The notes beneath the pieces are model-generated. The model had not been told where the DNA came from and ran no database searches. It was given only the letters and a program-made list of their open reading frames with translations. This document shows positions 31,561 through 40,661 of a DNA stretch of 64,000 bases, piece by piece; within the stretch, counting starts at the first letter, position 1; each line of letters opens with the position of its first letter. Source of the DNA: Primula veris. Taxonomy: Eukaryota > Streptophyta > Magnoliopsida > Ericales > Primulaceae. Both the position numbers and the translations under genes were made by a program. Location of the stretch: contig OY821747.1 of assembly GCA_963682055.1 (NCBI GenBank), positions 14,744,258 through 14,808,257 on the forward strand, written 5' to 3'.

Positions 31561-31926
31561 ATGGCTCCCATCACCAGATCTGCCTCCAAAAAGAAGACCC
31601 TTGTTGAAGAGCCTACCTTCTTGCTACCCCGTCCCCCTGGTTTTGGGGAAGAGGAATTGACTCCTCTTCAGCTAAAAGAGATCGAGATGTCGTGGCTGAA
31701 ACACGATCTTATGTGTGCTCGGACTGAAGTTAAGAGGTTTAAACAGTATTGGGATGAGGAGGGTACTGCTCATTTTAAGGCCGAGCAAAAATGCAAATCT
31801 CAGTCCTATGCTTTGCAACAGGCTGAGATGGCGATTTCTCGTTTGATTAAGGAGAAGGATCATCTCCAGGAGCTCTTGGCTAAGAGGGATGCCGAGGAAG
31901 GTGGTAGTTCTAGGGCTCAGAATTAG
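31561..31926 (+). CDS. antisense gene 5, copy B (121-aa coiled-coil-like protein)
   Basis: The intact frame starts MAPITRSASKKKTLVEE and ends GGSSRAQN. It aligns over its full length with copy A gene 5. The first 15 residues are basic; the remainder is a charged helix with KEIEMSWLKHDL, VKRFKQYWDEEG and LLAKRDAEEGG. The basic start could bind nucleic acid or act as a nuclear signal, but that is a guess. It precedes the spliced gene 6 by about 740 bases. Confidence 0.72.
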   Translation: MAPITRSASKKKTLVEEPTFLLPRPPGFGEEELTPLQLKEIEMSWLKHDLMCARTEVKRFKQYWDEEGTAHFKAEQKCKSQSYALQQAEMAISRLIKEKDHLQELLAKRDAEEGGSSRAQN

Positions 31927-32664
31927 AGAAGTATTCCAGTGTTGAAGTTGTAATTTTTATTTTTCCCGTTGTAACTGGTTGTTTTCCCCTTTGTGGATGA
32001 ATGAAACTTGTGTTTTACAACTCGATCCTGTCTATTTTATTCACTTTGCCTTTATGTTGATCTTATTCGATGTCCCAGTATCGGACACCGAGCACGGTGC
32101 ACCGTGGTTATCCCCCCGGAGAGCGTTGTTAGACTTGATGCTTAAATGCCGTCGAGCTAGGAACGGTCTCCGTCCACCTTGTTCGGTGTGATTTTCGGGT
32201 AAGACACTGTATGGTGTCGAGGAATTGAGTCGGAAGACATCCTTGGTTTGGTAATATTGGTGGCGTATGCTGAAAGCTTTTCATGGTAGGGTCCACTGAC
32301 CGTTTATTTAGGTGTAATGATGTGAAATGTCTTGGTTAGTGGGATACACTACCTGACGTGGCAAGATCTGGAGCGTTTATCTGTTGAAAATAGCAGCAGT
32401 TGTGGACTTTTCTATGGTTGAAAAGAAGGTAAACCTCTGTCACACGAAAGGACGGTTATTATTTTATTCTTTCTGTGGCTCCACTCCTTTTAACTGTGCT
32501 AAGTAACCCCTTTGGTTTTTATCTCATAATTTCCTGAAAAAATATCTCTTATTTTCTCTCTCAAGGGTTTGTTATTCCCGCCAACAAAATTCTTGCCTTT
32601 CCCTCTAGGGTTTCGCCTGATTGCAGATAAATTTGCTGCTGTTCTTGCTCGCTCGCTCGTGAAC
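31927..32664 (+). other. spacer and leader upstream of antisense gene 6, copy B
   Basis: No supported gene. The text GGTCCACTGACCGTTTATTT (32290-32309) corresponds to the TATA region of copy A, but the box itself is changed (TTTATTTAGG instead of TTTATATAGG). A leader with TCTAGGGTTTCGCC (32605-32618) follows and ends just before the mini-exon ATGACT. Confidence 0.5.
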
Positions 32665-35287
32665 ATGACTGTAAGTATCCTCGTATTTTGTGGGTTGTTT
32701 GTTTGGATACCTCTGTGATTAGGATACGTATTTGATTTGTGGTTGTGGTCATATATGGTCTTGGTTGTCTATATAGGTTGTTGAGTAGTAGTATTTCTTT
32801 CTGTATAGGATATTTGTTGGTTTGGTGGAAAACTTTTTAGGGTTTCTATCAATTGGGGTGGGGACTAGTCGTGTCATGTGTTTTTGGTTAGTATTTTGAT
32901 GGAGTCGTAATGATGTTTGGATAGGAAATTCTGACCCAATGCCTGGCCCAAGTTGGCCCATTTGTGGAGGAAGATTTTAAAAGACTCGCCGGAATACCGG
33001 ACAACATACATATTCGGCTACCGGTCTCTGATGAGGAGGTTTTGGGATTCGTTCCTGCCGGCGAGGTAGCAGTGCGTTCCTCGGCCTTCTTCACTGGGGG
33101 TCTTAGACTTCCGTTTACGAAGTGGGTGGCTTCGTTTTTTGAAGCCGTCCAGATAACTCCTGCCCAACTGGTGCTGAATGGTTACCGGACCTTGATCGGC
33201 ATTCAAAGGCTGTCGGAGGTATCGGGGATAAACATTGAACTGAAAGATGTCTTCGGGGTCTACAGTTTGAGTTTCGAGCGCCGCAGTTCTTATTTGAAGA
33301 CATTGCGCGCATTCTCCCGGCTGGTAATTGGGTTGCCGGACACCAACAAAGAACATAACCTTGGTGTTGTGATTGCGTCCGGGGAATGGGGTTGTGCAGG
33401 ACACCAGATCCCTGAACCTGTGACCACAGCTCCTGCTATTCCAGACCTCGGCGCTCCCAATGTGGAGGCTCTCTTAGCGCTTTGGAAATGGTGGGGGCCT
33501 GGGCCTACCAAGGATCCGGCAAGCCGTTCTGCTCCCCAGCTGCTTGGTTACCCTGCGGGGCCAGTGACCAAGGGGAATCCTGCGCCCGAGATCCCTAAAG
33601 AGCCCGAGGAGGAATTCGTAAAAGTTGTCAGGGCTCGAAGTGCTGCTCGGGGAGGGAAAAAGCCCACTCGTTCTAAGCGCCGAGCATCGAACCCCGCTGT
33701 TGTCACCCCAAAGAGGGCTAGAGGGGCTGAGACCTCAGTTAATGTGGAGGTTGCGGATGTTGGCAGGGGTGTGGAGGTGGTCGCATCGTCCCAAGGTGAT
33801 ACCACCGAGGAGGCTGCTGCGAATCTCGATGTAAGTGTATTTGTTTTTGTTAATAGTTGCCTTTTGATTCTGTTGTTCCCTGCTTTATATGCTATCTTGT
33901 TCCAGTTATTGACTTCGTCATTGGTTACCCTTGCGCTTGCCCGGTCTATGGGTATTATTGTGTTTTAGGGGTCGATTGATGATGTGTTCGGGCATATGAA
34001 CTTCTTGGTGAACATGGGTGAGGATACGATGACCCTGCCTATCATCGCGCCTACCCGTACCGAGGACCCGATAGTCCTGCCTGTTTGCGCGCCTACCCGT
34101 ACTGAGGAGGTGATCGAGCATAGGGCCCCTGAGACCGTTCCTGCGGAGAAGGATGTGAGGGAGGAAGTGGAGGTGGAAGTCGGCAAAGAGACTGCCATGG
34201 TGGTTGTGGTGGGTGGCGAGGATGAGGTTCTCGAGGAACCTGAAAAGGTGTTGGTGGACGGGGTTGCGATGACCCGTTACATTGATCGGTGTAGGGGTGA
34301 ACTGTTAGAGCAACCCCGAGTCTTGAGGATGGGGTATACTGCTCTGAAGCCCCTCGTCGTCAAGGATGCAGAGAAAATAGCTGCTGGGCCGGTAATGTCA
34401 GTTATAGAGCAGGCCAGCACTGACGCGCTTCGGGTAGGTTGCGCTTTTTTTTTTTTTTTTGGCGTATAGGTCGTGATGCTCTTGTTTTGGCTGGTGTCTG
34501 ATGTCTCTAAATACAGGTCTTCGTGGATATCGTGGTGTTAAGGGATCAGCTGTCGGCACTAGAGGTTGAGAAGGGGAAGCTGATGGCCGAAAATAAAGCC
34601 TTGGCCGAGGATAAAGCTCAGCAAGTGAAGTTGGTCTCCGAGCTAGAGGCGGAGAAAGAGAAGCTGTCGGCCGAAAATAAAGCCTTGGCTGAGGATAAGG
34701 TTCAGCAAGCGAAGTTGGTCTCCGAGCTAGAGGCGGAGAAAGAGAAGCTGATGGTCGAAAGCAAAACAACGGCCGAGGAGAAAGCCCAGATGGCTAAACT
34801 GGCCTCTGATAATGAGAAGTTGGTAGGAGACAACTTACGCCTGACCGAGGAAGTGGAGAAGATGGGGGCCAAAAAAGAGGAGTGGGTCGAGAAGTATGAC
34901 CTACTGGAGGCCGATAACTTGCTCATGGCGGAGGATGTGGAGGCCGGAACATCAGAGGTTGCTGCTCTGAAGGCAGAGCAGGCAGACGAACGGAAAAAGT
35001 TTGCAATGATGGCTAATTTTTCCGTCTTTTGCGCTCATGTCCGAGCTCTAAACTTTGTAAAGGTTCCATTCTCGGACCGGGCATGGTCGGAATTGGTTTA
35101 TCCCTGTCCGCAAGGTGCACCTCCTAAGCCTCATAATTGGGCCAACCTACGAGACGAGGAGCTCCCACGACTGCCGGGACATACTATTTCGACGGCGCTC
35201 CGTCCCCATTCCGGGTCGGCTCCAACGACTCCTCGATCTGCTGCTGCCGTGATTCCCCCACCCGCATCCCCTCAGGTGGAGCCTTGA
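32665..35287 (+). CDS. antisense gene 6, copy B (spliced, ~715 aa; gypsy-associated PF04195-like domain and coiled coil)
   Basis: The model has exons 32665-32670 (ATGACT), 32925-33830, 33969-34433 and 34517-35287. All junctions are GT/AG and in phase 0, and copy A has them at matching places. The N-terminal third carries the plant gypsy-associated domain (GGLRLPFTKWVASFFEA, NTNKEHNLG-type block, WKWWGPGPTK). A basic Ser/Thr/Arg region follows (TRSKRRASNP). The last exon is a long coiled coil with threefold repeat of ENKALAEDK / SELEAEKEKL, then a proline-rich tail. No catalytic motif of a real transposase is seen despite the family name. Splicing is inferred from sequence only. Confidence 0.72.
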
Positions 35288-35508
35288 CCATTTACTTGTA
35301 ATATTTTCTCTGTATCTTAGCGTAAAGTCTTTTGTTACCCGAATTATGGGTCTCTTTTGTAACTAGAAAGATATTCTTTTGGGAAGTGATAATATAGGTG
35401 CTATGTTTTCTTTCTATTTGGCTTTCCTTGTTAATTCCCCTGTTTGTGTGTCGTCGTCTTTTGAAGGATGTAAAAACATCTTGTCAGGTACCCGCTAATC
35501 CCCTTGCC

Positions 35509-36081
35509 ATGGTGGTCTGGACCTCGCCTAGTCGTAGCGTAGGCGATGTTATAAACGGTCTTGAAAAAGCCAACGCGTCCCTAACTTCTGAACTGAATTC
35601 TGCTCGGCGCGAAATCGATGGTTTGAATATTCATATTTCAAATTTGTCGATTCGATTACGTGACTTGGAAGAGAGGTTCAGTAAGAAGGCCGCATACTAT
35701 ACGGCAAATAAGGGAAAGGCTAAAGAGCTTCTTGGTGCGCTTCGGCGCTCTCGTGATGAAGCCCGAGGCCGGGTGACGAGCTTGAACTTGGTTCTAGGGG
35801 CTGTTTTCGAAGACGCGGACCTGTTGCTATCCTTTGCCAGAGCGTATTGGGCCCGAAGTCGCGCATTAGAGGTGCTCGATCATGTAAAAGGGATGCGTGG
35901 TGTTGCCCAGGCAGAGCGCATGAGTGACGCTATGGCCGGGGTAACTGAGACCACGGCTGCCTTGAACCGAGTAGATGCGGTCGTACAGGAACGTTTGGGG
36001 ACTCAAATTGTCTCATTGCGAGATATCCATTTCGCTGACGCCGTAGAGACCTCAGCGTCTGTTGATGGGTTATCAGATTGA
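35509..36081 (+). CDS. antisense gene 7, copy B (190-aa helical protein)
   Basis: The frame from MVVWTSPSRS to VDGLSD has exactly the length of copy A gene 7. An upstream extension to 35398 is open but is not conserved, and TTGTCAG before GTACCC (35486) looks like a splice acceptor, so the ATG at 35509 is preferred. Blocks NKGKAKELLGALRRSRDEARGRVTS, split here for length, and SLRDIHFADAVETSASV are strongly conserved. The first 60 residues look like a coiled coil. Function is unknown. It lies 221 bases after gene 6. Confidence 0.7.
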   Translation: MVVWTSPSRSVGDVINGLEKANASLTSELNSARREIDGLNIHISNLSIRLRDLEERFSKKAAYYTANKGKAKELLGALRRSRDEARGRVTSLNLVLGAVFEDADLLLSFARAYWARSRALEVLDHVKGMRGVAQAERMSDAMAGVTETTAALNRVDAVVQERLGTQIVSLRDIHFADAVETSASVDGLSD

Positions 36082-36120
36082 TGATTGTGTAGCTTGTTTT
36101 GTCATTTTATTTGTAGCTTG

Positions 36121-36127
36121 TATATAA
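36121..36127 (+). promoter_or_regulatory. TATA box of antisense gene 8, copy B
   Basis: TTGTATATAAAAAATC, 149 bases before the ATG and upstream of a probable 5' UTR intron; copy A has ACTTATATAAAAG at the corresponding place. Confidence 0.5.
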
Positions 36128-36269
36128 AAAATCTTCATTCTTCTACTTTCGTGTCTTTTCTTTTCTTTGTTCGATAAGATATCCATGTCTCTTCTATATT
36201 TGCGGCTGAATATTCATCTCTTCATTTCTTCCCCTTTTTTTTTGTTTTTTGTTTTAGGCACATGCTACT

Positions 36270-36902
36270 ATGTCGCACCAGGCTGGTTCTCCATGCCTAG
36301 TTAGTCCGGGGCTAGGACCTACTGGTGTTTCCCGGGACGAGGTCTCATCTGGTGCGGCTAGTGAAGGGCATGCCAAGTGGCCTTACATCGTTTTAATGGG
36401 CAAAAACGTCAAGTTGGTCGATCAGTGCGCCCGACTTAGGGCCAAGTTGAAAATCCAGGCGTCCTCTTTTCGTGAATATGTTCGTCGTGCTGAGCATGTT
36501 GTTGAGGTTCAGGAGCGTCGTTTAGATCGGTATTGGCGTGTAAAGGAAAAATACCTCGGTAAACTAAAGTCGCTGGTAACCCAAGCCAATATTTTGGTGA
36601 AGTATTTCCGCCTGTCCCGATCCAGATTCGATGCTTCTGCGGCTACGATCGAAGCTCGTAAGCTTCCCTTCCACGATGCTCGCCGTAAAGCGGCCTCGGA
36701 TGTTCACGAGATCGCTAAAGTAGCCGAGTTATCCGCGCGGCTTAAGACGCTGGCATGCGTTGGTGCTCACACGACCAACTTTGATGCCCTCATTTCTGAG
36801 GAGCGTTTTGATGGCGAGGAGACCGATGGGGATACGGCGACGGATGACGAAGAGGTAGAGCTCGGTCAATTGCCGTTGTGCTCCTCATGTAGTAGTTCTT
36901 AA
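36270..36902 (+). CDS. antisense gene 8, copy B (210-aa coiled-coil-like protein)
   Basis: The intact frame starts MSHQAGSPCLVSP and ends SSCSSS. A pyrimidine tract and TTTTAG precede GCACATGCTACT and the ATG, as in copy A, suggesting a leader intron. The conserved middle is RRAEHVVEVQERRLDRYW, KLKSLVTQAN and LVKYFRLSR; the tail has EERFDGEETDGDT and an acid/serine end. It is the last antisense gene and converges with pol. No family recognised. Confidence 0.72.
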   Translation: MSHQAGSPCLVSPGLGPTGVSRDEVSSGAASEGHAKWPYIVLMGKNVKLVDQCARLRAKLKIQASSFREYVRRAEHVVEVQERRLDRYWRVKEKYLGKLKSLVTQANILVKYFRLSRSRFDASAATIEARKLPFHDARRKAASDVHEIAKVAELSARLKTLACVGAHTTNFDALISEERFDGEETDGDTATDDEEVELGQLPLCSSCSSS

Positions 36903-37562
36903 ATTACTTTCGTTGTGGTTGGTTGTATCTTGTTGCCTCCGTAATGCGGGCGAGGACTATTTGTTTTATTACTCTCTTCCTGTTTTTCGGATCTTCTCAT
37001 TGTCGTATTGATATTTCATTGATTGGATTGATTTTTCTTTGCTGATTTCTTCGTTTGGTACTTTATTACCTCCGTAATACGGGCCAGAACCCTTCTTCAA
37101 TTTTGTTTGATGCATATTGGCCTCTTTTTTTTTTTTTATATATACCTGCGTATGTTAGAAGTCTTGAGTATTCCTAGGCACTCTTTTAGACATGTCATGT
37201 TGGGAATTTCACAGTATTCCTGGGCACAAAGGCCGTTTGGGAATTTCATAGTATTCCTAGGCCTACCCTTAGGCATGCCGTTTGGGAATTTCATAGTATT
37301 CCTAGACACAGGGGCCGTTTGGGAATTTCATAGTATTCCTAGGCACAAGGGCCGTTTGGGAATTTCATAGTATTCCTAGGCCTACCCTTAGGCATGCCGT
37401 TTGGGAATTTCATAGTATTCCTAGGCCTACCCTTAGGCATGCCGTTTGGGAATTTCAGCTACACTCGTTAGACAGCATGATAAAATGTTTTATTTATTCA
37501 AAAGACAATGTCATTAAGCAGGAGGGGTAAGGTGGCACCTGTATTTGTACTGATGAGATGGC
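36903..37562. other. convergent 3' region between antisense gene 8 and pol, copy B
   Basis: Contains two CTCCGTAATGCGGGC-like copies (36937 and 37070), the minisatellite listed separately, and TTTATTTATTCAAAAGACAA (37490-37508), also found on the other strand at the end of pol in copy A. Both transcripts must end here, so it probably holds both poly(A) regions. Confidence 0.5.
37165..37457. repeat. minisatellite of two alternating unit types, copy B
   Basis: Units all contain GTATTCCTAGGC or a close variant and CCGTTTGGGAATTTCATA. Long units (45 bp) carry an extra CCTACCCTTAGGCATG; short units (about 37 bp) carry CACAGGGG or CACAAGGG. About seven units are visible. The shared core corresponds to part of the 74-bp unit of copy A. 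Confidence 0.85.
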
Positions 37563-37889
37563 CTATATGTAGTACTTATTTAGGTTAGCCACATTCCAGG
37601 AATTCTTCTCCCCTCTGCTGTTTTCGAACAGAACGCTTTTGAGTTTGTAGGTAACCGGGCTTGTTCTCTTGACGATCTCATATGGTCCCTCCCAGGTGGG
37701 GCTTAATTTGCCATGTATTTCATTGCGGGTATAGACCGTTACTCGTCGCAGCACCAATTCTCCGACCATAAACTCTTTGGTCCCTTTCACCCTCTTGTCA
37801 TACGTTTGCTTAACGCCTTGTTGATACTTCGCTAGTGTAAGAGCTGCTATCTCTCGTTTCTCGTCTAGCATGTCGAGTTCCTCTCTCAT
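37563..37889 (-). pseudogene. integrase C-terminal part, copy B
   Basis: The 108-codon frame begins MREELDMLDEKREIAA and ends NVANLNKYYI. It is separated from the integrase core by a TGA at 37926-37928. It matches the C-terminal region of copy A. It includes GELVLRRV and the strand-rich segment WEGPYEIVKRT typical of the domain after the integrase core in gypsy elements. Confidence 0.8.
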
Positions 37890-37925
37890 TCTTTGTTCAT
37901 TGTTTCCTTGCTCGACTAAAGTTGT

Positions 37926-39029
37926 TCATAGTGTGGGTAGCCCGATTTCTGTTGGTATGACGGCCTCTACGCCGTATGCTAAGCTGAACGGGGTTTCTTT
38001 GGTGCCCGTCTTTGGTGTAGTTCGGCACGACCATAAGACGTTGAGTAGCCGCTCGGGCCATCTCCCCTTTGCTTGTTCGAGGGTTGTCTTGATGCCATCT
38101 AGGACGGTTCGGTTTGATACCTCTGCTTGTCTGTTTCCCTGTGGGTATGTTGGCGTCGAATAGAACTTTCGGATACCGAGTTCTTCGTACCAAAGCTGCA
38201 AGTTGGCTTCTTTGAACTGGGTGCCATTGTATGCGACGATGGCGTACGGTATACCGAACCTGGTGATGATGTGCTCCCAGATGAACTGTTTGACATTACT
38301 GGCTTTAATTTCGCGGAGAGGTTTATCCTCAACCCATTTGGTGAAGTAGTCCATCGCCACGATCAGATATTCGACGCTGCCGGGTGCTTTAGGAAGCTTC
38401 CCGACTATATCAATCGCCCATTGTGTGAATGGCCATGGTGTCGATACCGGGGTCATCATAGATGATGGGAGCCGAGGTATCTTGGCGAATCGTTGGCACT
38501 TGTCGCAACGTTGGACGTATACATCGGCGTCTCGCTTGATATATGGCCACCAATATCCTTGTGTGATTGCTTTGTTGGCAAGGGACCGCCCTTTGATGTG
38601 TGCTCCGCAGGATCCTTCGTGGATTTCCTCCAAGACCGGTAGCTGCATTTCGGGCCGGACACACAGAAGATGGGGTCCTCGGTAGCTGGATTTGTACAGT
38701 TTGTCGTCGTTGGACTGCCAAAAACGAGGAGCCTTTCTCGTAATTTTCAATGCCTTTATCTTATCTACCGGGAGGGTTCCGTTGCGCAGATAGTGAATCA
38801 TGTCGTCCATCCAACCTAGTTCGTATTGTACTGACGCTACTCGGTCTATTCTTTTGGTTATGCTTGGGGTCGGTAGTAATTCCACTGTAATCGACCGAGT
38901 GTCGGTTAATGTCGAGGCTAGGGTGGCCAGGGCATCGGCATGTGCGTTTTCGGTGCGATTGATTCTTATCAACTCGCACTGTTCGAAGGTGGCTATCAAG
39001 CTTTGAACCTTCTCTTGGTAGAGGATCAT
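37926..39029 (-). pseudogene. integrase zinc-binding and core domains, copy B (catalytic Asp lost)
   Basis: The frame is open for 367 codons. The HHCC zinc region (IHEGSCGAHIKG, CDKCQRF) and the first catalytic Asp (AIDIVGKLPK) are present. At codon 38229-38231 the residue before NGTQF is tyrosine, where an aspartate is normally found and is kept in copy A. The Glu region reads NRQAEVSNR. So the D-D-E triad is incomplete. Stops bound the frame on both sides (TAA 39045-39047 upstream, TGA 37926-37928). Confidence 0.85.
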
Positions 39030-39044
39030 TCTGTCATCTTTGGC

Positions 39045-39872
39045 TTAGTATTCGCCGTTGGACTGGTTTACGATCAGCATTGAGTCGGAACTTGCAGTTA
39101 GGTGGGAGCATCCGAGGGACCGGGCAATGAGCATGCCGTTTATCTTGGCTTCGTACTCTGCCTCATTGTTGGTAGCTCGGAAACCTAGTTTAATGCTCTT
39201 CTCTATGATCGCTCCCTCTCTAGACGTGAGGACGATCCCTGCTCCTGATCCGTCCTTGGTGGCTGATCCATCGACATGTATCTGCCAGTGTGATTGGGGC
39301 GATATAGCCATGGGCTCGTCATACCCTTCGGTGAATTCCGCGACGAAATCGGCCAAGAATTGTCCCTTTATGGCATGTCGGGGTGCGAACTCTATATGAA
39401 ATTCGGATAACTCGACCCCCCATGCGGCCACTCTGCCACTAATGTCGGTCCGTCGAAGCGATTCTTTAATATGGAATTTCGTGTATACTTGAACCTGATG
39501 AGCTATGAAATAGTGCGGCAACTTTCTGGTCGCGACGACCAATGCCAAGCACAGCTTTTCCAAGGGTAGGTAACGTGTTTCGGCTTCGACCAGAGTTTTG
39601 CTGACGAAGTAGATAAGGAATTGTTCGCGACCTTCTTCTCTTAGGATAACCGCGCTCACAGCTGTAGCGGAAACTGCTAGGTAGCAAGCCAGAATATCTC
39701 CTTTGTTCGGCCTGACTAACAGTGACAGCGTCCTTAAGTACTTTTTGAGGTTGTTGAAAGAAGCTTCACATTCCGGGTCCCACACGAATTTTCTATCCTT
39801 CTTGAGTGATTCAAAAAATGGTCGTCCCTTGTCTGCGGATCGGCTGATGAACCTGTTCAATGCGGCCATCAT
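39045..39872 (-). pseudogene. two RNase H domains, copy B
   Basis: The 275-codon frame covers the RT connection (FISRSADKGRPFFESLKKD), the gypsy RNase H (YLPLEKLCLALVVATRKL) and the second, archaeal-type RNase H with HVDGSATKDGSGA, NNEAEYEA and SSDSMLIVNQ. A TAA (39885-39887, glutamine in copy A) cuts it from the RT. TAA 39045-39047 cuts it from the integrase. Two RNase H domains mark the Tat lineage. Confidence 0.85.
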
Positions 39873-39884
39873 TCCCGTGAGCTC

Positions 39885-40649
39885 TTATACCTGTTTCTTA
39901 TTTTTGGGCGCTGCTAGATTCCGAAGAGCTGTGATCTGATCGGGATTAGCCTCTATTCCTCGTCGGCTGACCATGTGCCCCAGGAACTTCCCTTTGCTGA
40001 TGCCGAATGCACACTTGCTCGCATTGAGTTTGAGTTTGTGCTCGCCCAAAGTTTGGAAGACGTCTCTGATATCTTGAATGTGGGATGTGGCCTTTTCGCT
40101 TTTGACGACCATGTCGTCTATGTATACCTCCATGGTCTTCCCTATGTGCTCTCGGCATACCTTCGTTATCATCCTTTGGTATGTTGCTCCCGCGTTGCGT
40201 AGGCCGAACGGCATTACCGTATAGCAATAGTTTCCTAAAGGCGATATAAACGACGTCTTTTCTTGATCTTCGTGGGCGAGGGGAATTTGGTGGTACCCTG
40301 AATATGCATCAAGGAAGGTCATCCGTTCTGCTCCCGCAGTCGCGTCCACCAATTGATCAATCCTTGGGGGGGGGGGGGGGAAGTGGTCCCTCGGGCAGGC
40401 TTTGTTGAGATTGGTGAAGTCTATACAGACCCTCTCATTTCCGTTCTTCTTAGGGACGACGACGGGATTGGATAACCATTTTGGATAGAAGACCTCCCTT
40501 ATGGCTCCGGCCTCCAATAGCTTTTGGACTTCAGCAATTATAGTGGATTTGTGCTGTACAGATACTTTTCTGCTCCTCTGAGCTATCGGCTTATACTCGG
40601 CGTCAACACTTAGATGGTGACATGCCGTTTTAGGGTCTAGGCCTGGCAT
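39885..40649 (-). pseudogene. reverse transcriptase, copy B
   Basis: Motifs VVVPKKNGNERV, FLDAYSGYHQI, MPFGLRNAGATYQRM and YIDDMVV are intact. A run of 13 G on + (40367-40379) encodes extra prolines (HFPPPPPRID) where copy A has PFPLPRID, an in-frame expansion in a conserved region. The frame begins after a TAG at 40662-40664 that replaces a tryptophan codon and splits it from gag-protease. Confidence 0.88.
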
Positions 40650-40661
40650 GTCTTTGGGACT

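Noticed and set aside
32964..33968. Unspliced reading of gene 6 ending at 33968
   Set aside because: The last ~45 codons are intron-like (T-rich), and GTAAGT at 33831 plus TTTTAG at 33968 give an in-phase junction that copy A supports.
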